From Hippea sp. (GTDB lineage Bacteria > Campylobacterota_A > Desulfurellia > Desulfurellales > Hippeaceae), in NCBI GenBank assembly GCA_015486955.1, contig WFQR01000184.1:1-34162 (forward strand): a stretch of 34,162 bases of DNA. The letters are read 5' to 3'. The position numbers were made by a program, and so were the translations under genes. Shown here piece by piece: positions 25,637 through 34,162 of the stretch. The notes under the pieces are model-generated. The model saw only the letters and a program-made list of their open reading frames with translations, was not told where the DNA came from and ran no database searches. The number at the start of each line of letters is the position of its first letter. The stretch's first letter is position 1.

Positions 25637-26491
25637 TTACTTCACATATTTTTCATAGCTTGGGTTGGGGTACTTATAAAAGCCCTCACCTGTTTCCACG
25701 CCAAGTTTACCCTTGTCCAAAAATTCCTCTTTAATTCTTTTGGCCCTATCAAAAAGCTCTTTGCTGTTCGTACGTTTAGCATCCATGAGCACAACATTGT
25801 AAATTGTCCTCAATCCAATCAAATCCATAACGCCAAAAGGACCAAACTTCGATTTTGTACTAATAATCCAGGCTTTATCGATATCCTCAAAGTTTGCCAC
25901 ACCGCTGAAGTACAAATGCTGGGCAGATGCAAGCCAAGGAATTAGCATGGAATTCAGCACATAACCCCTCTGCTCTTTGTAAATTTTAATTGGCTCCATG
26001 CCAATATCTTTTGCAAACTCAACAACCTTATCGAAAACTTCCATATCTGTTTCGCTATGCCCCATAATCTCTGCTATATTTGCTTCCCATATGGGATTTG
26101 CAAAGTGTAAGGCCAAAAACCTCTGGGGTTTATGCACGACGCCCTTTAATTCAGTAGGCATTAAAGTCGAAGAATTTGTTGTTATAATTGTGTTTTCAGA
26201 AACAATATTGGAAACATTACTTAAAAACCCTCTTTTCAATTCCAGATCCTCAGGTATGGATTCAATGACAATATCGATATTTTTCAGAGCCTTTTCCAAA
26301 TCTGTAAGATAGACAAGCCTACTGAACGGTTCTTCCGTTTTGAATAATTTAGAGTACCTTTCGTGAAACCTCTTGCAACGCTCTAAACCCTTTTCATCTA
26401 CTTCATACACATTCACTTCAAATCCAGACAAAGCCACCTGCCAAGAAATTTGGGATCCCAAAACCCCACATCCACACACAGAGACCTTCAT
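25637..26491 (-). CDS. 3-hydroxyacyl-CoA dehydrogenase
   Basis: MKVSVCGCGVLGSQISWQVALSGFEVNVYE (Rossmann), ALHFANPIWEANIAEIMGH; start set at MKVSV after GGGAGGG. Confidence 0.85.
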   Translation of the reverse strand: MKVSVCGCGVLGSQISWQVALSGFEVNVYEVDEKGLERCKRFHERYSKLFKTEEPFSRLVYLTDLEKALKNIDIVIESIPEDLELKRGFLSNVSNIVSENTIITTNSSTLMPTELKGVVHKPQRFLALHFANPIWEANIAEIMGHSETDMEVFDKVVEFAKDIGMEPIKIYKEQRGYVLNSMLIPWLASAQHLYFSGVANFEDIDKAWIISTKSKFGPFGVMDLIGLRTIYNVVLMDAKRTNSKELFDRAKRIKEEFLDKGKLGVETGEGFYKYPNPSYEKYVK

Positions 26492-26601
26492 AAACCCTCC
26501 CACCATCTTTTGCCTCATAGTACACAAAAACAATCCAGTAATAAAGTTAAATTGATAAAAAACGAAAAATATGTTTTAATTGTTAAAAAAGGGGTGCAGG
26601 T

Positions 26602-27246
26602 ATGACTTCAAACCTTCTTCCTCTTCTAATTCACAACACGGTTGCTGTTTTGACGATAGTAAACCCGATAGCCGCAGCAAGTATTATGCTCGGAATGGTG
26701 TCAAGCAACTCCAAAGACACCATAAAACCCATAGCTTTAAAGTCAACCTTAACACTTCTCATAGCGTCATTCGTTACTCTCTTTGGTGGTGAATTCATCT
26801 TTAAAATCTTCAGCATAAACACCGATTCACTTAAGGTCATAGGCGGTGTGATTTTGATGTTAATAGCCGTAAATATGGCCTATGGTCAGCATAAACAAGG
26901 CAAACACACAAAGGAAGAAGACGACGAGGCGCAAAGCAAAGAGGATATCTCCATTGTTCCATTAGGTATTCCCATACTTTTCGGCCCTGGTTTAATTGCC
27001 ACCATAATTGTCCTACATTCCAGTTTGGCAAGCCAATCTTCTGTCATTTTATCCTACATCATAAACGGCATATCTATCATTCTTGCTTCCATTGCAACAT
27101 TCTTCACGCTATTATACGCCGTTGCCATAGACAAGCTGCTCGGTACTACGGGTGTAAAGATACTGACGCGCATCATGGGTCTTATCGTTGGTGCAATTGC
27201 AGCGCAATTCTTAATCGGCGGAATTAAAGGCCTTTGGGGTGCATAG
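26602..27246 (+). CDS. MarC-family integral membrane protein
   Basis: LTIVNPIAAASIMLGM...GGVILMLIAVNMAYG...PLGIPILFGPGLIATIIVL...RIMGLIVGAIAAQFLIGGIKG. Confidence 0.88.
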   Translation: MTSNLLPLLIHNTVAVLTIVNPIAAASIMLGMVSSNSKDTIKPIALKSTLTLLIASFVTLFGGEFIFKIFSINTDSLKVIGGVILMLIAVNMAYGQHKQGKHTKEEDDEAQSKEDISIVPLGIPILFGPGLIATIIVLHSSLASQSSVILSYIINGISIILASIATFFTLLYAVAIDKLLGTTGVKILTRIMGLIVGAIAAQFLIGGIKGLWGA

Positions 27247-27250
27247 CACC

Positions 27251-28882
27251 TCACACGTTATAAAGCTTTTCATAGTATTCTTCAAGCATTCTATCACTGT
27301 CAAAATACGGCAATACATCCCTCATGGATTGTTTAACAATGCTCAACCACTTCTCCTTATCCTCGTAATACATAGGAACTACCGTATCCTCAAGTATATT
27401 CATTAGATTTGTGGCATCAATGTCATCCTGCTGCTCGAAAGACAAACTCGTATCAACGGGGGGTATGACAAAGGAATTCACACCGTCTTTGGCAAATTCT
27501 ATGAACCAGCCATCCAACGTTGATAGATTAATAGCTCCGTTCATCGCAGCTGTCATGCCACTCGTTCCAGAGGCTTCCCTTGTAAGCCTCGGTGTATTAA
27601 GCCAAATGTCTGCTCCTCTTTTCAAAAGTTTGGATAGCTTAAGCTCATAGCCCACAAGCACAGCTGCCCTTTTAAGCGTTGAGCACAAATTAATCAGGTC
27701 GTTAAACAGGTTTATGCCGTATTGGTCAAAGGGATACGGCTTGCCAGCCCAAATAACCTGAATGGGTTGTTTCTCCCTTTCAACAAGATGTTTGAACCTC
27801 TCGATCTTCATCCTCAAAAGCCACGGTCTTTTGTACTCAACAAACCTCCTCGCCCAAACAATCGTTAAAACGTCCTCATCAAAAATCTTACCCGTCTGAT
27901 CAGCAACAACTTCAAACAACTCTCTCTTATAGCGCTTCTTTATTGCTTCAATCTCATAGTCCATGTCGTTTTCAAGCGCCTCATACAACTCCTTACTCTT
28001 CCATAACTTTGTGTTCTGGGCATTTGTGATAGCCACAATATTGGATGTATCCACATCGTTCTTCCACATATCCACAGTCACTTCCCAATGTCTCTTGGAC
28101 ACGGCGTTGGATTTTTTAGATAATCGCAAAGCGGCCAAAGTCAAATTGAAATCATCCCCATAAATGCCCGTGATCCTTTTGACCTCTTCAAGGTCAACAC
28201 CGTTAAAGAAGTTCAAATGGGCAAGCTTGAGTATGTGATGGGACTCGTTGCCAGCTTTCAATGGCGTATGTGTGGTGAATACGAGCCTTTTTTTAACCTC
28301 ATCAACACTTTTGTACTTAGAGTAAAGATAAAATGCCACCGGTATGGCATGGCCCTCGTTTATATGGTAAACATCTACCTCTTTGCCCAACTCATCCAAA
28401 ACCTTTGCTCCGCCTATACCCAATACAATTTCCTGTTTTATCCTCGTATCCTCATCGTTATCGTAAAGCTTCTTTGTTATTGTCCTTGCAAGGAAACTGT
28501 TCTCTTCAATGTCCGTTGAAAGCAAAATAACCGGAGCCGTTTTAAATATGGACGGATCCAAATAATAAGCCCTAACCTTTACCTCTTCACCGTGTATTGT
28601 TATGGAAGTCGTCAAAAGCTCTTTTAAAAAGTAGTACTTCTTTCTTCTAAACTCTACCTTCATGTAGTCTTCGTAATCCCTTTCCTGATCATAATAACCC
28701 TCTGTCCAAAGTATGCCAACACCCGTAACATCACAACCATTCTCATAGGCACTTTTAAGATAACTGCCAGCCAAAAATCCCAAACCACCAGCGTAGATCT
28801 TTAAACACTGATCTATTGCAAACTCCATAGAAAAGTAAGCAATCCTCTTGTTCTTACAAAATTCCTTTTTATCCATAAACAC
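27251..28882 (-). CDS. glgP: alpha-glucan (glycogen) phosphorylase
   Basis: IAYFSMEFAIDQCLKIYAGGLGFLAGSYLKSA, HINEGHAIPVAFYL, TREASGTSGMTAAMNGAINLSTLDGW. Confidence 0.92.
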   Translation of the reverse strand: MFMDKKEFCKNKRIAYFSMEFAIDQCLKIYAGGLGFLAGSYLKSAYENGCDVTGVGILWTEGYYDQERDYEDYMKVEFRRKKYYFLKELLTTSITIHGEEVKVRAYYLDPSIFKTAPVILLSTDIEENSFLARTITKKLYDNDEDTRIKQEIVLGIGGAKVLDELGKEVDVYHINEGHAIPVAFYLYSKYKSVDEVKKRLVFTTHTPLKAGNESHHILKLAHLNFFNGVDLEEVKRITGIYGDDFNLTLAALRLSKKSNAVSKRHWEVTVDMWKNDVDTSNIVAITNAQNTKLWKSKELYEALENDMDYEIEAIKKRYKRELFEVVADQTGKIFDEDVLTIVWARRFVEYKRPWLLRMKIERFKHLVEREKQPIQVIWAGKPYPFDQYGINLFNDLINLCSTLKRAAVLVGYELKLSKLLKRGADIWLNTPRLTREASGTSGMTAAMNGAINLSTLDGWFIEFAKDGVNSFVIPPVDTSLSFEQQDDIDATNLMNILEDTVVPMYYEDKEKWLSIVKQSMRDVLPYFDSDRMLEEYYEKLYNV

Positions 28883-29019
28883 ACCCCCTTCTTTTTAACA
28901 TCTTAACAATAAATATACACCAACTTACACAAAGCGACAACTCATTTAAATGTTTTGAAGTGAGAGGATTTTGTGATAAAATAAATGTAAGTTTAAGTGT
29001 CATAAACGAGGAGGCATGT

Positions 29020-29991
29020 ATGGGTATAGGTATCTTGTGTTCTGGCGGTGATGCAGCCGGAATGAATCCCGCAATTAGGTATTTCGTTGACAAATGTATT
29101 TCGAAGGGTGAAGAGCCTTATTTCATCTATAGCGGATTCGAGGGGATGATAGATGGAAAGATAAAAAGAGCGACACACAAAGACGTTTCGGGTATACTTT
29201 ATAAAGGCGGAACGATAATTAAATCCTCACGGTCAAAAAGGTTTCTTGAGAAAAAATACAGAGAACAAGCATACGAACAGTTAAAGAAACATGGGATAGA
29301 GAAATTGGTCGTTTTAGGTGGCAATGGGTCGTTTAAGGGCTTAAAGGTCTTTCATGATGAATTCGGTGTTAAGTTTATCGGGATACCAGCGACCATCGAC
29401 AACGATATATACGCAACTGAATACTGTTTGGGCGTGGACACGGCATTGAACGTCATAAGGATGTCTTTGGATTACATCAGGGACACGGCCTCGTCATTTA
29501 GAAGGGCATTTGTCATTGAAATTATGGGAAGGGAGTGCGGATATTTGGCTTTGGTCTCTGCTTTAACAAGCGGCGCTGAGGTTTGTGTAATACCTGAGTT
29601 GGGGTATAATCTAAACAATTTGAGGATAAGGTTAGAAAAGGAAATCAAGGAAGGTAGGGACTACATATTAGCCATCGTTGCGGAAGGCACTGGAGCAACA
29701 AATGAGATTGCAGAGTGGCTAAAGAACGATCTACACATGGACACGCGCATAACGATTTTAGGTCATATTCAAAGGGGCGGCAATCCAACGGTTTACGATA
29801 GGCTTATGGGTTATGAATTCGTAGAACACGGCCTTGAAGCCCTACTTAGTGGAAAAGTTGAAGAGGGCGTTGTTGTATTCAGAAAAGGTGAGTTTTTCAT
29901 AGAATCGATAGATTACGTTGCTTCACATCAATACAAGATCAAGGACGAATTGTTAAAACTGGCCGGAAAATTGACCGGCGTTTATGTATAA
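29020..29991 (+). CDS. pfkA: 6-phosphofructokinase
   Basis: MGIGILCSGGDAAGMNPAIRYFV, VVLGGNGSFKG, IPATIDNDIYATEYCLGVDTALN, GHIQRGGNPTVYDR; GAGGAGG RBS. Confidence 0.92.
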   Translation: MGIGILCSGGDAAGMNPAIRYFVDKCISKGEEPYFIYSGFEGMIDGKIKRATHKDVSGILYKGGTIIKSSRSKRFLEKKYREQAYEQLKKHGIEKLVVLGGNGSFKGLKVFHDEFGVKFIGIPATIDNDIYATEYCLGVDTALNVIRMSLDYIRDTASSFRRAFVIEIMGRECGYLALVSALTSGAEVCVIPELGYNLNNLRIRLEKEIKEGRDYILAIVAEGTGATNEIAEWLKNDLHMDTRITILGHIQRGGNPTVYDRLMGYEFVEHGLEALLSGKVEEGVVVFRKGEFFIESIDYVASHQYKIKDELLKLAGKLTGVYV

Positions 29992-30004
29992 AAGGAGAAA
30001 AGCC

Positions 30005-31588
30005 ATGATAGAGAAAGATTTGGAGAGCATGGGTATAATAAACCTAAAGAGCATTAAAAGAAACCTAAATTCCCCTATGCTTTATGAGGAAATCATAAAC
30101 AACAAAGAGGGCCTTATAGCGCATTTGGGGCCTGTTGTTGTAAAAAGCGGCAAGTACACGGGTAGATCACCAGAGAATAGATTTATCGTTTATCAAGAAC
30201 CGTCTTCAAAGAATATTTGGTGGTCAAAGGAAAACAAGCCCTTCGATAAGGATAAATACGAAACGCTTTACAATAGAATTATTGCCTATCTACAAAGAAA
30301 GAACGTCTACGTAATGGACGGTTATGCAGGTGCCCATCCAAACTATAGGATCCCTGTAAGGGTCATATCAAGGTGGGCGTGGCATTCGCTTTTTGCAAGG
30401 AACATGTTTATCCGCGAACTGGACAAAGAGAAATTGAAAACGTTTAAGCCAGAAATTAAGCTTATTGTAATACCCGAATTCCAAGCATCGCCCAAAATCG
30501 ATGGAACAAATTCCGAAGCCTTCGTTATTTTAAACATAGACAAAAAGGAGATCATAATCGGCGGAACGGGTTATGCAGGAGAGGTAAAAAAGGCCGTTTT
30601 CAGTATGGTTAACTACTTCTTCCCTTTAAAAGGCATCATGACAATGCATTCAAGCGCCAATATGGGTAAAAACGGCGATGTAGCCGTATTCTTTGGACTG
30701 TCTGGAACAGGCAAAACAACCCTATCGAGTGACCCAAATAGATTTTTAATCGGAGATGACGAAATAGCGTGGTGCGACGACGGTGTATTCAATATAGAAG
30801 GCGGCTGTTATGCAAAGGTAATTAGGCTCTCAAAGGAAGATGAGCCGTTGATCTACGAGGCAACGAGAAAATTCGGGACAATATTGGAAAATGTTGTGAT
30901 AAATGAAGAGACGCGAAGGGTGGACCTAAACGACAACTCCATAACAGAGAACACGCGCGCATCCTATCCAATAACACATATACCAAATATCGTTGAAGGC
31001 TCATGCGCCGGCCATCCCAACAACATAATCATGTTAACATACGACGCTTTTGGCGTTCTACCACCTGTGTCGTACTTAACAAAGGAGCAAGCCATGTTCC
31101 ATTTCTTGAGCGGTTATACAGCCAAAGTAGCAGGCACAGAAGAGGGTGTAAAAGAGCCAAAAGCCACATTCTCGACCTGTTTCGGTGCACCATTTATGAC
31201 GTTGAAACCATCGGTCTATGCAAAACTTCTGGGGGAAAAGATAGAAAAGCACGGGACAAGGTGCTGGCTTGTAAATACGGGCTACATTAAAGGCGGCTAT
31301 GGAAAGGGCGAAAGGATAAGTATAAAGTACACAAGGGCAATCATCGATGCCATTTTGAACGACAGACTTGCACGCATCGAAAAGGACACCCTACCCTACT
31401 TCAACATACAATTTCCAAAACACTGCCCAAACGTGCCAAGCGAAATTTTGACGCCTTACAAAATGTGGAAAAACAGGGATGAATACGATAGGCAACTTAA
31501 AAGACTGGCTAAAGAGTTTATTGAGAACTTTAAGGAATTTGAGTCCTTCTGTAGCGAGGATATAGCACAGGCAAAACCAAGACTATGA
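30005..31588 (+). CDS. pckA: phosphoenolpyruvate carboxykinase (ATP)
   Basis: KYTGRSPENRF, MHSSANMGKNGDVAVFFGLSGTGKTTLSSDPNRFLIGDDE, FNIEGGCYAK; ATG at 30005 follows AAAGGAG. Confidence 0.95.
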   Translation: MIEKDLESMGIINLKSIKRNLNSPMLYEEIINNKEGLIAHLGPVVVKSGKYTGRSPENRFIVYQEPSSKNIWWSKENKPFDKDKYETLYNRIIAYLQRKNVYVMDGYAGAHPNYRIPVRVISRWAWHSLFARNMFIRELDKEKLKTFKPEIKLIVIPEFQASPKIDGTNSEAFVILNIDKKEIIIGGTGYAGEVKKAVFSMVNYFFPLKGIMTMHSSANMGKNGDVAVFFGLSGTGKTTLSSDPNRFLIGDDEIAWCDDGVFNIEGGCYAKVIRLSKEDEPLIYEATRKFGTILENVVINEETRRVDLNDNSITENTRASYPITHIPNIVEGSCAGHPNNIIMLTYDAFGVLPPVSYLTKEQAMFHFLSGYTAKVAGTEEGVKEPKATFSTCFGAPFMTLKPSVYAKLLGEKIEKHGTRCWLVNTGYIKGGYGKGERISIKYTRAIIDAILNDRLARIEKDTLPYFNIQFPKHCPNVPSEILTPYKMWKNRDEYDRQLKRLAKEFIENFKEFESFCSEDIAQAKPRL

Positions 31589-33472
31589 AACGGGCTTGAG
31601 GTACAAAACAGAAAGAGGGGGTAAATCCAAGCGTATTGAGTATTTTCGGTTGTGCATGGGCTTTTCATAAGTTTCGATAACATCGTTCTCCATACCCCAA
31701 CCGCCGAAGGTTGGGTCTTGAGAGTTGAAGATTTGTACGTATGTGCTATTTTTATCAACACCAAATTCAAAGTTGTTATACGTAAAATCGGCAAAATTAC
31801 ACACAACGATTATCTCTTCATCGCCGTTTTTCCTTTTGAAAATCACGATATTCTGCTCTGCGTGGTCGTAAAGGAGCTCAAAGCCTGAACTATTACAATC
31901 CAACCACAAGGCCTTTTCACTTTTATATATTGAATTCAGCGTTTTTAGAAGCTCTTGAACTCCTTTGTTCAACGGATTTTCAAGTACCTGCCAATCAACC
32001 TCCGATGCGAAGTTCCACTCACCGTATTGGGCAATTTCATCGCCCATAAACAACAGCTTCTTGCCAGGATGGGCAAACATAAAGCCAAATAAAGCCCTTA
32101 AATTGGCAAATTTTCTCTCTATGTCACCGGGCATCTTATTGATGAGCGAGCCCTTCATGTGGACAACCTCATCGTGGCTCAAAGGCAAGATATAGTTTTC
32201 ACTAAAGGCATAAACAAAACTGAACGTTATTTGGTGATGGTGGTATTTGCGAAAAACAGGATCAACCTTGAAATACTCCAACGTATCGTGCATCCATCCC
32301 ATATTCCACTTATAGCCAAAACCCAAACCATCTTTATCAACGGGCCAGGTAACCTTAGGAAATGCTGTTGATTCTTCGGCTATCATAGTTATACCCTTAA
32401 AATCCCTATAACAGCTCTCGTTGAGTTTTTTTAAGAAATCTATAGCCTCCAAATTCTCCCTGCCACCGAACCTGTTGGGAATCCATTCTTTCCTTGCATA
32501 ATCCCTGTAGATCATCGACGCAACAGCATCAACACGCAATCCATCTATGTGATACATGTCAAACCAAAAATGGGCGGAAGACAAAAGGAAGCTTCTAACC
32601 TCGCCCTTTGAATAGTCAAAAACAGAGCTTTTCCATTCGGGGTGATAACCGAGTCTTGGATCTTCGTACTCGTATAAAGCCGTGCCATCGAAGGCAATCA
32701 AACCGTGTCCATCAACGGCAAAGTGGCTCGGCACCCAATCCATGATAACCCCAAAGCCATTTTTGTGCATAATATTGACAAAAGCCATAAAATCCTTTGG
32801 TTCGCCGAAGCGCGCCGTGGGTGAAAAGTAGCCCGTTGATTGATAGCCCCAAGAACCGTCGTATGGGTGTTCTGTAATGGGCAAAAGTTCAACATGGGTA
32901 AAGCCCATCTTCTTCATGTATTCAACCAACTCGTAAGCAAGCTCTTTATAGTTCGAATAACCACCGTCGGATTTGCGCTTCCAAGAGCCCAGATGCACCT
33001 CGTATATGCTCATGGGTTTATCGAAATTTTGACTTCTCTTTTTAAGCCATTCACCATCTTCCCACTCGAAACCGCTAAGATCGTAGATTACACTCGCAGA
33101 TTTCGGTGGTTTCTCACTGAAAAAGGCAAATGGATCGGCTTTTAGGTTATAAGCGCCAAAGGGCGTTTCGATGTGGAACTTGTACGTCTGATAGATTTTA
33201 GCATTTTCAACAAAGTCAGACCAAATACCGCTGTTTTTATCCTTTTTTAAGGGATTCGCATCCTTGTTGTAGCCGTTAAAATCGCCAACAACACTCACAA
33301 AAGGAGAATTAGGTGCCCAAACGGCAAAGTAGACTCCCTTTCTACCGTCCTTTTCAACGATATGAGCACCCAATTTTTTGTAAAGTTTAGTATGGCTGCC
33401 CTCTTTAAACAGATATATATCGTAATCGGTAAAAGTCAAATCATCCAAGCACACGCTTATGGACCTCTTCAT
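31583..33472 (-). CDS. glgB: 1,4-alpha-glucan branching enzyme
   Basis: VYFAVWAPNSPFVSVVGDFNGY, YEVHLGSWKRK, MDWVPSHFAVDGHGLIAFDGTALYEY, DGLRVDAVASMIYRDY, LPLSHDEVVHMKGS. Confidence 0.96.
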   Translation of the reverse strand: MKRSISVCLDDLTFTDYDIYLFKEGSHTKLYKKLGAHIVEKDGRKGVYFAVWAPNSPFVSVVGDFNGYNKDANPLKKDKNSGIWSDFVENAKIYQTYKFHIETPFGAYNLKADPFAFFSEKPPKSASVIYDLSGFEWEDGEWLKKRSQNFDKPMSIYEVHLGSWKRKSDGGYSNYKELAYELVEYMKKMGFTHVELLPITEHPYDGSWGYQSTGYFSPTARFGEPKDFMAFVNIMHKNGFGVIMDWVPSHFAVDGHGLIAFDGTALYEYEDPRLGYHPEWKSSVFDYSKGEVRSFLLSSAHFWFDMYHIDGLRVDAVASMIYRDYARKEWIPNRFGGRENLEAIDFLKKLNESCYRDFKGITMIAEESTAFPKVTWPVDKDGLGFGYKWNMGWMHDTLEYFKVDPVFRKYHHHQITFSFVYAFSENYILPLSHDEVVHMKGSLINKMPGDIERKFANLRALFGFMFAHPGKKLLFMGDEIAQYGEWNFASEVDWQVLENPLNKGVQELLKTLNSIYKSEKALWLDCNSSGFELLYDHAEQNIVIFKRKNGDEEIIVVCNFADFTYNNFEFGVDKNSTYVQIFNSQDPTFGGWGMENDVIETYEKPMHNRKYSIRLDLPPLSVLYLKPVS

Positions 33473-34162
33473 ACTTCTTTGCGCTTTCGTCCCAGCTAAA
33501 CACCTTGCTCATTGCCCTTCTAATCATAATCTCAATGGCATCTTTGTCGTAAAGCCACGTTTCCAATGCCCATTTCACCGTATTAAACAGTGCCTCAGGC
33601 GTTGCATCGTAGAACTTAAACCCCCATCCATTTTTTGTGTAAGGGTCAAAATTCTCAACCGTATCATCCAAACCGCCAACAGCCCTGACAATGGGCAAAG
33701 TGCCGTATCTAAGCGAGTAAATCTGATTTAGGCCGCATGGCTCAAACAAACTTGGCATGAGAAACAGGTCACTTCCCGCCTCAATTTTGTGCGCAAGCTC
33801 GTCACTATAGCCTACATAGACACCGAAATTCGAACGTGTCGCACTTACATGAGAGAAAAACTCCTCAGCCCACTTCTCGCCGCTACCCAAAAAGACTATC
33901 TGTAAGGGCAAATCCAGAAGCTTGTCTATTACCGCTGCAATGAGTTCTATGCCCTTCTGCTTCACAAACCTGCCAATAAAGCCAACAATTGGTATGTCGT
34001 CTCTAACTTCCAAACCAAACAGATTTTGCAAATCCCTTTTGCATTCACCCTTGCCGCTCAAATCGTCTATGTCGTAGTTTTTTGCAATGTATTTATCGGT
34101 TTTTGGATTCCACACATCGTAGTCCACACCGTTTAAAATGCCGTAGAGCTTGTAAGCATGGG
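33441..34162 (-). CDS. glgA: glycogen synthase, C-terminal part (5' end beyond window)
   Basis: Open frame reaches window edge: HAYKLYGILNGVDYDVWNPKTDKYI...GFIGRFVKQKGIELIAA...SLFEPCGLNQIYSLRYGTLPIVRAVGGLDDTV. Confidence 0.93.
   Translation of the reverse strand, partial: HAYKLYGILNGVDYDVWNPKTDKYIAKNYDIDDLSGKGECKRDLQNLFGLEVRDDIPIVGFIGRFVKQKGIELIAAVIDKLLDLPLQIVFLGSGEKWAEEFFSHVSATRSNFGVYVGYSDELAHKIEAGSDLFLMPSLFEPCGLNQIYSLRYGTLPIVRAVGGLDDTVENFDPYTKNGWGFKFYDATPEALFNTVKWALETWLYDKDAIEIMIRRAMSKVFSWDESAKKYEEVHKRVLG

Overview
The window covers most of an integrated plasmid-like mobile element (about 1-19258, running off the left edge) followed by chromosomal DNA (about 19259-34162). The element carries F-type conjugation genes (TraC/VirB4 ATPase, TraW, TrbI, an S26 TraF-like peptidase), a DNA topoisomerase III cut by the window edge, a RuvC-like resolvase, HU, a ParM-like actin ATPase and a CI/LexA-type repressor. 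It also has a replication operon (DnaB-like helicase, Rep-like initiator), a 22-bp iteron origin and a tyrosine integrase next to a duplicated 3' half of tRNA-Phe. An apparently intact IscB (PLMP, RuvC I-III, HNH, Arg-rich bridge) preceded by a HEARO/omegaRNA-like structured region is inserted between the rep-like gene and the origin-proximal gene. The omegaRNA start overlaps and recodes the rep C-terminus. Three stem-loops with unrelated stems share the same loop-end motifs (GTGTAGC...GCGGTA) and bracket the replication module in opposite orientation; I cannot assign these to any known family. An iteron-like region at 9734-10098 next to parM is a candidate centromere. The chromosomal flank has a toxin-antitoxin cluster (frameshifted UPF0175, lone Phd/YefM, HepT/MntA, VapBC), an SOS-type lexA-dinB operon and a glycogen/gluconeogenesis cluster. 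All calls come from reading the sequence; no database searches or folding programs were run.
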